DNA from: Sclerodactyla briareus
Taxonomy: Eukaryota; Echinodermata; Holothuroidea; Dendrochirotida; Sclerodactylidae
Assembly: GCA_026419785.1 (NCBI GenBank)
Contig: JAODTK010003554.1
Span: 1 to 64,000 of the forward strand
Length of the DNA stretch: 64,000 bases
Direction of reading: 5' to 3'
Position numbers and translations under genes: made by a program. Positions 13,140-24,791 of this stretch are shown in pieces (within the stretch, counting starts at the first letter, position 1; each line of letters begins with the position of its first letter). The notes beneath the pieces were generated by a model. It saw only the letters and a list, made by a program, of their open reading frames with translations. It had not been told where the DNA came from and ran no database searches.

Positions 13140-16015
13140 ATGTTTAACCCTCGCGTTGACGGCGAAGCCCTCCCACGTAAGACTGCCACCAAGGAGGGGG
13201 GGCGGTGATATTTGGGCTGCCAGCTGGGCCAGGACTAGATTCAGACATTGTTTTCCTTCCTGTCCCAATGTAAACGCTTTCGGACTTAGGTCCTGCAGGG
13301 ACTTCCGGATACGCAACCCTCTTAAACCAATGGCAACGGCAAGTCGAACATATCGCGGTCGCCGGACAAAATCTGCGCCCGAGCTTCCAGACAACTCAAG
13401 GAACCAAGCCACTAAGCGGCATATCAAAGCAAAGGCGCCTCACAAGGAACTGGAGTCTTCACGCTGCTCCTGAGAGAACCTTAACCACCACCACTGAAAC
13501 CACTGCCGTCCTAAGATCCCTGGAAGCACCTTACAGACGTAAGTTAAATTCTTGTTTCTCGACCAAATGCAAGAAACTAGAAAACCTCTTGATTGGGACC
13601 CTTTGGTTCAAAACATGTAGTTGGCCAGAGCTCACCCTTTTTGTATTTGATAAGTTTCTCGGCCAATTTTCAACCCAAGAAGTCTGGCGGCACGTGAAAA
13701 CATTGCTAATCTATCGGACTACACTCTCACTGATACTGAGAATCAGTTCTGCAAAAAGGCCTAACCTTTGGCCCCTCCCTTAATCTGGACTCTCTGTTGG
13801 ACCTGCTTCGATCTAAAGCAGTTTGATCGGAGAATACGACTCAAGGACTATTTCTCCTCCAAAGAACCATCGTTTCAGCAAGATGAACCCACACCACGAC
13901 GTTGCGGGCCGCCCACATGCCCACCGCCGCCCCAAAATCACAATGATGGACTCCACCATACAAGCGCACACCCATTCTCGATACTTTAATTGGCCGCTAG
14001 AAACCACACCTCGACCCGATTTCTCACAGACCCATGAATGTACAAACAGCCAAGCCAACTAACCTCACCCGTCCCAGTCGAAAGCTGTGCGGGGCCTCCG
14101 TAACAACGACTGCATTATAATCCCGACTGCTGATAAAGGGGGCGCTATAAACTATCTCAACCGGCAAGGACTAGTTGACGAGGCTGAGAAACAACTGGAG
14201 GACGAGGCCTTCTACAAGCCACTTCCCGACGACCCAATACCCACCCTTACCACTGAAAAACGTTTTGAACTCTTATCCAACCTGGTTTCCACGGTGATGT
14301 TCTCATACCTTAAACCCCTTGGTCGTACCGTTCTATACCTCCGAAAATTCATAGTTGCCCAAATTGTTTGCATCCCGCCACAATAATTGATCCGGGCCGA
14401 GTGCTCCTCCTGTCCTGGCCAAGAAATCTATACCCGGTCCAAACCAATAAATCTTGCCACCAGGTCTACCATCATTTCAGGTATGGGAACTCTTACCCAG
14501 GGTTTTATCAGGATATGTTGATTCGCTCATCCCCTTCTCCCCCGATCCCAGCTACCTGCAGGTACTCCCCACTGCCTTCGTATTTTGAATTAAATTGACA
14601 CCCTCCCCCCCAACTGCCTCCTGTTCACCATGGATGTCACATCCCTCTACACTAACATCCCCCACCAAGAGGCATTCAGGCCTGCAAGGATTTTCTCAAG
14701 TAAGCCACCTCCAACCCAACCTTGAGCAGATACACTGCTACATTGATGAGTTCATTCTAAAAACAACTACTTCTAATTCAACGACCAAATATTACTTGCC
14801 ATTAAATTAACGCGCCATTTGGGGACCAAGATGGCCCCCTGTTATACTAATATTCATGGGAAAGTGGAGCAAAATATTCTATCCTCATCCGATCTGAAGC
14901 CATCATATTAAGGTACATTGATGACATTTTTTTCCTTTGGCCCCATGGTAGAGACACGCTCGACCATTCAAGGCCAGCTATGCCTTACACGATCGCATCA
15001 AATTCACGTTTGAATCATCTGACGCGAAATAGCTTTCTTGACGTACTGTCCACCTTGATTGTAACTCACTAAACTACCACCGTGTATTACAAACCCACTG
15101 ATAATCATCAGTTCCTAAACATTCACAGCTCCTCATCCCATCCGCCTCAAACGATCCATTGTTTATAGTCAGTGCCTCCGATGCGACGTCCTCGCTCTGA
15201 CACCGAAGCCTACATCGCAGAAACGGCCCGTCTCACCCCTTATTTTCTTTCCAACGGGTACCCCTATGATTACCATAAGAAGGGCTGCGAGAAGCGAGGC
15301 GGTGCGCGCGCCGACCTGCTATCATATAAAGCTAAACGAGCAACGAACGTATCACTGGTCACGGAATACCCACTCTATTGCGACCCCCCCCCTCTTAACA
15401 GTCCATAAGGCAAGTTTTTGCCACTCTCAAAATGGACCAATCGCTATCAGGTCTCCTTCATGCACCACCTCTCACGGCCTTCAGGCAACCCCCCCCACCC
15501 CCAACGCTGAAAAGATTACTACTTTCCTCCAAACTCAACTGGCTAGCCTCGGGGCCAGATTGGTAATCTTCCCTTTAACCAAATTCGCTGTGCCAAATTT
15601 GGCATGTCATATTACCACTGGGCAACTGCGTACGTTTCCTGTCTCACCGTACCCGTTTTAAAGCCCCCCCCAATCTCACATGTGATTCACGCAATGTCGG
15701 ATATGTTTTTTCACTGTAACGTTGTGCATGAGTGCCTAATATGTTGGTGAAACAGCACAGTCTTTCATGGTTAACGGTTCAATCACCACAAAAAGTCAAT
15801 CCGACAACCCAGCAGCTACCCCTGTGGCCGAACATTTAATCGTCCCGAATCACTCAATTGGAAATCTTAATTGCACTTTGGTCAGGTCCATCTTCGCCTC
15901 CGAGAAATCCGCAAACGTGCTAAATTGAAATTAATCCTTAAATTCAAGTCCCTCATCGCTGGCCTGAATAGCTACCTAGGGCCCCTATCATATACCTTTC
16001 ACCACTGTGTCTAAG
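13140..16015 (+). pseudogene. Penelope-like retroelement relic (RT + GIY-YIG)
   Basis: A single polyprotein can be followed through many frameshifts. An upstream region contains 'KQFDRRIRLKDYFSSKEPS' (about 13.81-13.87 kb). The N-terminal RT motif 'IIIPTADKGGAI' follows at about 14.11 kb, then 'TMDVTSLYTNIPHQEA' (about 14.63 kb), 'GTKMAPCYTNI' (about 14.82 kb) and the catalytic-site stretch 'YIDDIFFLW' (about 14.91 kb). After a linker comes a GIY-YIG-like remnant: 'YVGETAQSF' near 15.74 kb and 'TPVAEHLIVPNHSI' near 15.82 kb. The closing segment reads 'KFKSLIAGLNSYLG' near 15.95 kb. The DKG motif before the RT core and the C-terminal GIY-YIG nuclease are hallmarks of Penelope-like elements. 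Frameshifts and stops make this copy inactive as written, although some may be sequencing errors. The 5' boundary is uncertain. Confidence 0.85.
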
Positions 16016-16100
16016 TCGATATTGGGGATTGCCCGCCCATGCCTGTAATAGAACCTGTCTTTTTGCTGTTCAGTTTGTTTTTAAACGTTTATCTGTTAAC

Positions 16101-16960
16101 TGTCACACCCGGTGAGGAAGTTCCCAGGGGGACCGAAAATTTCCGAAAATAAATATTTCAGACTTTCCATGTGTCACATGCTTATTATTTTTGAGCTCAG
16201 GCATATTTTATATATTATATATATATCTATATCGTGTGTGGAGACAATCCTCTGGAGTTCACGAGGGTCTTTTAACGGTTAACTGTTATTTCATAAGATA
16301 ACTATTCTGCAATTATCTAAATGATTTACACCATCTGAAGCATTTTGATATCTCTTCCCCTACCCCCCCTATTTGCTCTAAACTAATTGGGGTGTTATTT
16401 CATTTACACAGATGGCCTAACATTAATGGGAATTCCCGGACGTTGTGGCTTAGAGGCGGAAAGAAACAGAACGAACAACAAAACGTTGAACAGTCGAAGA
16501 AAATACGCTGAACAATTTTGGAAAAATTTGAACATTTATTATCGAACAGTTTGATGGAAAATGAACGATCTCACGAATATTTCCAAAGCAGTTGAACATT
16601 ATATTGAGAACGAGGACTGAAAGATGGAGTCGAGTGAATTTGAACTGGATTGAAGTCAAAGTGAACGAAACGAAGTTGACGAGGAATTTGACAGGATTTA
16701 GAGTAGAATTAAGAATAAGTTTATTTAGGAACACACCTTTAACGACATCACAAACTTAGCACCAGTAATTAGTAATTAATTTTTATCAGATAAGTGAGTT
16801 TATCCGTAAGGCAACATTTTTTGATATGACGCGTCATATAATAATTTATTTTTTGTCATAATAGTTAAATATATAATGCAGCAACTCATTAAGCTCTGTC
16901 CCATTTAATCCTTAGTATAAGGCGAATCTCGGACAAGACGATTAACTATCACCCGTGACA
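16101..16960 (+). mobile_element. 5' LTR of gypsy-like element
   Basis: Begins TGTCACACCC and ends CCCGTGACA, the usual TG...CA ends, and is followed at once by 'tttttgggggcttgtctggc', a typical primer-binding/leader region for Ty3/gypsy elements. The distal ~250 bp reappear at 18.12-18.37 kb. It starts right after the Penelope-like relic. No clean target-site duplication is visible. Confidence 0.8.
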
Positions 16961-17135
16961 TTTTTGGGGGCTTGTCTGGCTTGTCCGCGGATCTGAATTA
17001 CTGTTGTTATTTTTCATTCCTAAATTTATTCGCTAAACCTAATTGAATGAATGCGAGTAAGACTAAGTATAGTGTAAGACCAGTCCTAGTATTTTTCTGT
17101 TTATATTTGTATGTTGCACTTTGAATGGTGGCACA

Positions 17136-18115
17136 ATGGACTTAGAGGGGTTAGTTGAAATTGGCAAGGGGTTCAACCTGAGGTGGGGAGGATTTGCGTA
17201 AGTTCGTAAAATCAGAACAAGAGAAAATTGAACATGCGAAAAAGCAAGCAGATGTAAAAGACAGGAGGAAAGAGCGCATCAACTGGAGATGAAGAAGTTT
17301 GCAATTAGAGAATAGTCGCTGAAGCAAAATACAAGTGTCAGCAAGAGTGGGAATAGAATGAAAGCCCCGAAGCTACCACCGTTCAATGATAAGTTGATGA
17401 ATTAGATGCCTATCTCCAACGCCTACGAGCGGTACGCGCAGAGACAAGGTTGGGATAGATCTCAGGAATGGGCAGTGAACCTAAGTACCCTATTGCAAGG
17501 AAAGCCCTGGAAGTATATTCTAGGTTGCCTGCAAAGGACAGTCCTAATTATGATGCCCTACGTAAGGCTTTGCTGAGAATATCAGTTGTCTGAACATGGT
17601 TTCAAACAGAAATTCCGATGGGCTAGACCAGAAATTGGACGATCCTTATCGATTCTCTGCCAGACTAGAGAACCTCATGGGTAGATGGGTTGACATCCTG
17701 AATCCGAAAGATTATTCTTCTCTGAAGGACTTGCTTGTGAGAGAGCAATTTCTCAATGCCTGTTCCAAGGACCTAGCCATTTTTATACGGGAAAGGAAAC
17801 CGCAGGATGTTTGTAGTATGACTACTGCAAGGCATATCTGGAAGCACATGGGGGTGGATTCCATAGGCATGCAGCAATAAATAGGAGAGCAGCGACAAAT
17901 ACCCAACCAAACGCACCAATGAAGCAGGTAGCTGATCCTAAGGCCCCAGAATCTGTCAAATCAATCAAATAGAGGTACAGGTCAATTTCAGCAGCGTTGT
18001 GCAACAACTGCACGAAGGCTGGTCACTGGACAAGCGAGTTTTTGTTCAAACACGCCCAAATCAAATGCCAAGGAATACGAGACTGGGTGCGCTTGCGGCA
18101 TTAGATGAGCGATGT
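17136..18115 (+). pseudogene. gypsy-type gag relic
   Basis: Starts 'MDLEGLVEIGKG'. Through frameshifts it gives a Lys/Glu-rich coiled region, then 'DELDAYLQR' and 'QEWAVNLSTLLQGKALEVY' (about 17.4-17.5 kb), 'EHGFKQKFRWARPE' and the ORF at 17,596-17,880 ('RFSARLENLMGRWV'), the usual gag capsid order. A zinc knuckle 'CNNCTKAGHWTSEF' lies at 18,000-18,041. The final Cys of the CCHC set reads Phe, so it is either lost or misread. No protease, RT or integrase follows; the sequence goes straight into LTR. Confidence 0.8.
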
Positions 18116-18116
18116 C

Positions 18117-18367
18117 AAAATGAGAATTAAGAAAAAGAGTTCCATTTAGAACACACACCTTTATGTAATAACACCACTTAGCCAGTAATTAGTAATTAAA
18201 TTTTACAGATAGTAGTTGACCCGTAAAGGCACAACATTTATGTAATACGCGTCATATATAATTTATTTTGTGGCTCTACAATAGGTAAAAAGTGCAGCAC
18301 CAGTAAGCTCCGTCACATTTATTCATAGGCGAATATCGGACAAGACGATTTTACCATCACCCGTACA
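18117..18367 (+). mobile_element. Partial 3' LTR of the gypsy-like element
   Basis: Matches the last ~250 bp of the 5' LTR, from 'gagaattaagaa' through 'cagtaattagtaatta', 'acgcgtcatat' and 'ggacaagacgatt' to the end 'cccgtaca'. The upstream ~600 bp of the LTR and all of pol are missing, so the copy is an internal-deletion derivative. Confidence 0.8.
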
Positions 18368-18379
18368 ACGGAGTAATGT

Positions 18380-20475
18380 GATCCATCCCGTCATCTGAGG
18401 TTACCAGAGGTCAAAGTCTGAAAAACCTGGGTGGAATACGATTCAGTCTAAATAGTTGGTTCGATCAATTTTATTTTTTACTATTATGTGAATTTGATAT
18501 CAGCCTTCTTCTTTTGAGTAAGACCTCTTGTGGTTTTAGTGTGGATCGAGGTTAATTGTTTGGCAAAAAATGAAATTTTGTGACAAACATATTTTGGGAA
18601 AATTTACCTCGAATTCCAGAAGACTGAAATAATTTTTTGTGACCAATCAATATCTAGGCCAAATTTCGCTCGTAAACCAATACTCGCCCCATGGATGAAC
18701 TCATATTCAAATAAGCGTTTCTCGTGATACGTACCGAGATCCGTCCGCGGTCATCTTGAGGTCACCAAGAGGTCAGAGTCTGAAAACCTAGTAACACAAC
18801 GGGATAAGTCCAAAAATGCTTTCTTATGAGGAGTCGGAACCTCGTTTTCAGTATGGCTCAAGGTTAATAATTCTCGGGTCAAAATTCAAATTTTGTGACT
18901 GAACATATTTTGAAAAATTCACCTTGTAAAGACTGAAATAGACATTTCGTGACTCATCCATTTTTGGCGAAATTTGCTCGTATCACAATCACTCTACCCC
19001 TATATCAAAGCTCATACTCGTGGTTGTTTTCCCCCACAAGGTTGGTTCGATCAAGTTGAAATTTGATATTAAGCTTCATTATGGGGAGTTAGAGGAACCT
19101 TATTGTTTCAGTGTGGCTAGAGGTTTAATCTTTTGCACCAAAGACCCAAATATAAATTTTGTGACAAATCATATTTAGCGCCATGACTTGCTCGTGAACA
19201 CGATAACTAGACACCACGGACGAAGCCATATTAACAGTCCCATCTGATGTCACCAGAAGTCAAAACTCTGAAAACCGTGTGAACTGTGAACACGATACTA
19301 TAAGTCTATAATGGTTAGTTCGAACTAGTTGAGATTTTTGTATAGTTCTCAAGGGGAGACGGAACTATCGGTTTGGGGTTATAGATCGGGGGTCATTTTG
19401 CTTCAAATGGACATTTTGAGACAAATACTATTTGACAAAATACGCATGTAAAAACACGATAAACTCGCCTACTGGCATGAAGCTTGACTCAAATATTGTG
19501 TTCTCCAAAGAGTGAGGTAAATGTGACCCTATTCTTTTTTTTTTGGGGGGGGGGAGACGAAGATGGGGATACTGAGAAAAATCTGATATTAAGCTTTTTA
19601 TGGGGGGTACAGGCATCCTATTGTCTTTGGTGTTTATCGAGGGTAATTTTGTAACAATAGACATTTTTGTGCGAACATTTATATTTGGGCAACACCATTT
19701 AAGCCACCGATTACTGTCGACCCCATGAATGAAGTTCCTACCCAATATGTGTGTTCCCCACTTTTTTGGCTGGGGGACAGCGGTTATCTGAGTTCACCAG
19801 GGGTTTTTGGCTGGGGGTCAGCGGTTATCTGAGTTCACCAGGGGTCAAAGTCGGAGAAACGTTGCAAACACGATAAGTCCAGAATGGTTAGTTGATCAAG
19901 TTGAAGTTTGATATAAAAATTTCTTATTGGAGGCCTAAGAGAAACTCTAGTGTTTTTAAGTAGATCGAGGGTAATGTTCGGACGAAAGTAAACATTTTTA
20001 TGGACAATCAATATTTTGGCCAGATTGTGTTCGTAAACACGACAACTCGATCCCATGGATGAAGCTCATACTCAAAAGGGTGTTCCCATGATGAGTCATG
20101 AACCATAATTATTTTTTTCGGGGGGGGGGGGATCAGGTCACGCGGTCATAGGAGGTAACCAGAGGTCAAAGTCTGAAAACTTTGTGAGTAAGTGAGCCCA
20201 AAATGGTTGGTTCGATCAAGTTGAACTTGATATTAAGCTCCATCATGGGAGTAGAGAACCCTATGGCTGTGGTGTTGTTCGATGGTAATTTTGTCGTAAA
20301 AAATGGACATTTCATGGAAAAATTTTAGGCATTCCACCATTGTAAACAAATCTTAACTCGACCCCAAAGGATGAGGGCTCGCAATCAATATGTGTGTTCC
20401 CCATGATGAGTACATCGACACCGGTTTTCCCGAAACCTTGTAAACACGATAATCCTCATGGAGATACTAGAACAT
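18380..20475 (-). repeat. Family A array, inverted
   Basis: About seven degenerate units in reverse orientation ('gaggtcaccagaggtcaaag', 'ggttcgatcaagttgaa', 'attaagcttcattatgggg', 'ggatcgaggttaatt'). This is the continuation of the inverted block left of the retroelements, so the Penelope-like and gypsy elements probably sit inside one inverted array. Confidence 0.85.
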
Positions 20476-20489
20476 GATCGACTCGCTGT

Positions 20490-21310
20490 AGATCGGGGCC
20501 ATCTTCGGTCAAAAATAGAAATTTCAACCTGATTAGACCAGGAATTTGGACTTATCGTTTTAGCAAGATTTTAGACTCAGCTCTCCTGACCTCTTGATGA
20601 TTTTTGACCGGACCCCCAACAATACGGATCAGTACTCATTATGGGGAGGGACCCCACATTACCAAGTATTAACTTCGTTCATGTGGAGGGAAAGATTATT
20701 GTGTTAACGAGTAAAGTTTGCAAAAAAATTATCAATGTTTCAGTTGCATACAAATTTCAACCGATCGGACCAATATATGGACTTCGTGTTTTAACGAGAT
20801 TTTCGACTTTGGACCTCTCTCGACCTCAAGGCCTGTTGACCTGACCCCCACACATTGGGTCATTACTCAGTCATTAGGGGAACCCACATACCTAAAGGAT
20901 TAAACTTCTCCATGTGGTGGAGATAGAGTTGTCGTGTAAACGGCTAAAAGTGGCCAAATTATAATTTTCAGTTGCATGCCAAAATTCCAACCTGGTCGGA
21001 CCAGTTAGTATTAGCCTCAGAGATTTTCGACATGGGACCTATCGGACCTCAAAGACCTGTGACCTGACCCCCAAACAATGGAGATCGTGTAGTACTCATC
21101 AGGGGAACCCTCAATCTCGTGTGAGCTTCATCCATCCAGTTTTCGGGGTGCGAAGATAATGTTTGCCAAATTATCAGATTATCACAATTTTCCAATTTTT
21201 TACTAACCCCGGCAACACCAAAAACAAAGGTTTACTGTACCTCCATAGAGAGCTGTATACGAATTTCAACTGATCGGACCAGGTATTCGGAACTTATCGT
21301 GCTGACAAGA
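20490..21310 (+). repeat. Family A array, plus orientation (variant)
   Basis: Three or so units in plus orientation with a distinct variant core ('gatcggaccaggnattcgg', 'cctgacccccaaacaat', 'gagcttcatcca'). Orientation flips close to 20,480. The block ends at a CA-rich microsatellite. Confidence 0.8.
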
Positions 21311-21319
21311 TTTTCTCAG

Positions 21320-21475
21320 GTGACACACACACACACACCACGAAACACACAACACACACACGCACGTACACACCCACACACGCGCCGCATGCGCACCGCG
21401 CACACACACATTCGTACACGCACACGCACACACACAACGCACACACACACACACACACACAATACATCCCACACA
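21320..21475 (+). repeat. Imperfect (CA)n microsatellite
   Basis: About 155 bp of CA repeats with interruptions by CG, CCA and GT. Reading frames through it on both strands are repeat artefacts (Cys/Val or His/Thr runs). Confidence 0.95.
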
Positions 21476-21504
21476 CCGTCATGACTGACTATCTCAAGGA
21501 ATAA

Positions 21505-21746
21505 AAATGGCAAATGGTGGTTATGAAATTCCATAGTGTAAATCAGCCCATTACACAACGAAATATTCATTATGAAGGACCATTTTTTGGAATAGCTTGC
21601 TAACGACACTAAGACTTTGTGATTGAAGCTTGCGACTCTATATATTGTCTCATAGAAAGCGTCTCATATACACGCCAACTCACGCATACGGTTCTTTATT
21701 CCTCTTGCCGTTCTCTAGTTCATTATTTATAATATAATATATATAT

Positions 21747-21777
<31 letters not shown>

Positions 21778-22275
21778 CTATATATATATATATTATATAT
21801 ATATATATCTATCAGGTTGGTGTCCCGCGTGTTGGTCTGACCATAATAATGATACAGAAATGGAAAGTTTGTCTCAATACAAACATTGTTAATATAGGTT
21901 ACTTAAAACATACAAACCCAGACGTTTCGGGAGTATCCTCCCTTCCTCAGTGTGACAAAGCATGAAGAAGACGAAATGTGCAACCGACAACCCTTCCCCT
22001 AGTCTAATCCAGGGTGGATCTTATGCTGTGTTTGGGGGGTACCAAAACTTCTTTCGCAAGGTAACAATGTGTTTGCAAACCTGACACCGGCTTTTACCCC
22101 GCATTTGGTGTTGCCGGTGTCGCTGGGTGGACTGTGTTTACTGCGCAAAAGCAAGGGCTCTGAGATTTTTGGTTGCTTGTGCGCATACGACCGGGAGAGA
22201 GGCAAACAGCTTCTTTCACAAAGTTTTTTGCCTCTAGTGCGTTAGCAAGCTATTCAAAAAATGGTCACTTTTCCG
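21505..22275. repeat. Inverted-repeat element G enclosing (AT)n
   Basis: The left part (about 21,575-21,640, 'gaccattttttggaatagct', 'tgctaacgacact') is repeated in inverse orientation at about 22,190-22,275 ('agcaagctattcaaaaaatg'). Another copy of the left part lies at about 43,855-43,985. An (AT)n tract occupies 21,728-21,812. This may be a foldback or MITE-like element, or two insertions of one repeat in opposite orientation. Confidence 0.5.
21925..21950 (-). ncRNA. Hammerhead-ribozyme-like core
   Basis: On the minus strand the sequence reads CTGAGGA, A, GGGAG, GATA, CTCCC, GAAA. That is the conserved CUGANGA box, a perfect 5-bp stem II with a 4-base loop, then the GAAA box. Hammerhead motifs are known in Penelope-like elements. 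Stems I and III and a NUH cleavage site could not be fixed by eye, so ribozyme activity is inference. Confidence 0.4.
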
Positions 22276-22279
22276 GCCT

Positions 22280-22975
22280 GTAATGAATCTCCGATACAAC
22301 GAGCATTCCCTCAAGGAATTTCTGATACAATTTTCAAACTTGTAAGCACTTTATTGGGAAAAATGTTTAACAATTTCTAATATAATAGCTCGCAGGACCC
22401 CTCATGACCTTGACCAAATGAGAAGGAACCCACTCCATTTTAAATGAGGACCTGAAATTCAGTGTACAATTTCCAACATGTAGGAAAGTTTTTTTTTCAC
22501 CGGCTCAATGGGCGCCAAGCATTGCTCATGGGCGCCAAATGGAGCCAGCTAGGCTTCCAGCTAAAATCACTCCTTGGGCGGATCTGCAACCCAAGGAATG
22601 GACTCATGCCTTGCAAACGCCCACTGATAAGGCAGTAGAAACATGGTCCATAAACTTGTATTTTCAATTTGAAGTCTCTGAATTTTGGACACGTTCTTTG
22701 CGTATACTTGTCCCCGAGGTTTTTTATTTTATCAATTCCTTCACAATCACATACATCAGACAAATTGCGGAAATATTGACCGAGAATTTTGGCAACCCAA
22801 GAGAGAAAGCTAGTGTTACTTGTGACACCTTGAAGTTCCCGTGAATACATGTCTAAATTTGATTTTTCATATTGAAAACACATACTTCATGTTTAACTTT
22901 TATCAATTTTAGCGGAACAGTTTATTCAAATTTAATGAACTGCTTTTTGATTCCTTGATGAGTCAAAGGATATAG
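22280..22975. other. No recognisable gene
   Basis: Moderately AT-rich, with overlapping frames on both strands near 22.5-22.9 kb that carry no family resemblance. No exon or repeat copy was assigned. Confidence 0.45.
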
Positions 22976-22979
22976 GCGT

Positions 22980-23400
22980 CATGACAGTGGGTGTGTGTAT
23001 TGTTGTGCGTATTTGACGCCCAGCTTGTCAACACGATGAACTCGTCCCCACTTGGTGGATACACCTCTGCTTGGTATGGGTGCCAGAATTGCTGGTCCGA
23101 TCAATTTGAAATTTGGTGTATAGTTTCTTACGTGGGGGGGGGTGGGACGGGGAACCCTTTTTTCTTGGCTCAGTCGGGGGGAAATTTTGGTAAAAAATTG
23201 AAAATTTGTGAAAGTCCGGTACCTTTGGCCAAATTTGGAATGTAGACACGATAACCAACCCCACTCGGGATGATAAGCCTCATAGATGGTAAGTGTTTCC
23301 CCAATGATGATTACATGAACCCTATTGTTGGGTTGGGTCCAGGTCATAGTCCTCTGAGGTCACCAGAGGTCAAAGTCTGAGAACTGAATTGAGTGTGTAT
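22980..23400 (-). repeat. Family A fragment, inverted
   Basis: Reverse-oriented unit with 'atgataagcctcatag', 'gtttccccaatgatga', and 'gaggtcaccagaggtcaaag' at 23,356-23,375. The last contains two AGGTCA boxes four bases apart. Confidence 0.8.
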
Positions 23401-23858
23401 TGTTCTTATCAAGAGTATAGAACCCTATTGGTTAGTGTTGCCCAAATGTTAATTTGCAGATGTTATGTTGCCCATAATGAGGCTGGTACAATACCCATTT
23501 GTCCTTGTGGTCTGACTAATAGTTTCAGAAAGAGTCAAGGAGTTTACTACTAGCCTTTGGGTTTTCTGGTCAATGTTTTTTTTAGCCTTGCCAATAAAGC
23601 TCGGCGAGATTGTTATAGAACATGCTATACCTACTAACCGGATTTTGATATTCCAAAAGTCCCCAAAATCTGAATGTAACCCCTATTCCATGTCATAGAT
23701 CGACCTATGATCAGGTTACATTACTCCCACAATATTTCCTTTGCAGCTATCATTAGGAAAAAATTAACGTCTCTAATATCCTTTCCTTCAAAAGTGTCCC
23801 TGTGCCAAAAATTAGGTTTTTAGTTGCTAAATAATTATGTGTATAATTTAATTTTCAG

Positions 23859-24791
23859 GAAATTACCTCCGATCTACGCCAAGTGGAGACCTGCCCGATG
23901 AGACGTACGTTGGATCTCCAGAGCCCTCTTCACCACCACCCATGACAGTCGAGGGGAACACTCGCCCACATGATTTGAGAGGGTTGATAGGATTGTGGTG
24001 ATACCCCCGGCGGCTCCATTCCTGTTCATAGCGGGCGTCCATCTGTGGAACAATACTTCGGGCATCGCGTGTTCCGCTGGATGCCACATAAGCTGTTGCA
24101 TGTTCGCCTAACCTGCCTAGGATGGCTTTCATGACAAACCCCCCCCTAGGCTGCTGCATGCTCTACAACAATCTCAGGACCGTCGTGGATGTCAGTGGCA
24201 CCTACCTACTTGCGTCCCGAGTTACCTTCCTGCCCAAATGCAAGCGGAATGTCATCCTTGGAGCTGGAACAAAATATCATCCAGCAGCCGTATATAGCCA
24301 AAGCAGAGGACTTTCCCTTGTGTCCTGACAGCCAAGAAAGCGCGCTTGAAGTGGTGGTCCGGCTACTTGCGGGAGAGGGTCTTGGGAACAGCTGCGCCAA
24401 AGTATCCGCGTATCCGCCGTCCTGGAGCAACACAGTGAGGAATGGCTCTCCAGGAACCTGCATACCTAACCAGCTGCACGTGCTAAATCCTGGATGCTTC
24501 ATCAGCAGGTCCAATCCAGCCCATCACAACCGTTGACGAGCCGCCAAGATGCTGCCGCCCGCAGTTCAGGTGCTGAATGCCGGTCTACCTGCAAGATGTG
24601 CTGATGAGCTCCGATGTCAAGGCTGATCTTACATCGACCTTCGGTAAAATCCTAAAATGGACTACCAAGAAGATTGTACAAGCCTGTCAGGCCAACCGGG
24701 GTAACTGCGATGTGGGCCCACAAATTCGAGAACGAGATTGGACAGGTTCACGTTTCCGTCATCACTACCGATGCTCTTATACACGGCTAGG
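23859..24791 (+). CDS. Uncharacterised DUF6729-type protein, exon 1 in window
   Basis: First recognisable exon of a plus-strand gene. It follows an acceptor 'aattttcag' and ends near 'ggctag/ggtatga'. Read through indels, it gives 'RPSVEQYFGHRVFRWMPHKL' (about 24,037-24,095), a 'KCKRN' Cys/basic patch (about 24,237), 'VLGNSCAKV' (about 24,381), 'VLEQHSEEWLSRNLHT' (about 24,420), and 'TSTFGKILK' followed by 'TTKKIVQACQANRG'. It closes with 'WAHKFENEIGQVHVSVITT' (about 24,713-24,770). This order matches a family of large uncharacterised animal proteins; I believe the N-terminal region is the one catalogued as DUF6729, but the number is from memory. At least three frameshifts are needed. The function is unknown. 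The true start codon probably lies in an upstream exon not found here. Confidence 0.75.

Noticed and set aside
13119-13427. 102-codon minus-strand frame
   Set aside because: Antisense to the 5' part of the Penelope-like relic, without any motif of its own.
16450-16734. 94-codon minus-strand frame
   Set aside because: Lies inside the gypsy 5' LTR; LTR sequence is not expected to encode protein and the frame is Phe/Asn-rich, as for AT-biased chance frames.
21266-21609. Cys/Val-rich and His/Thr-rich open frames on both strands
   Set aside because: Translation of a (CA)n microsatellite in several registers.
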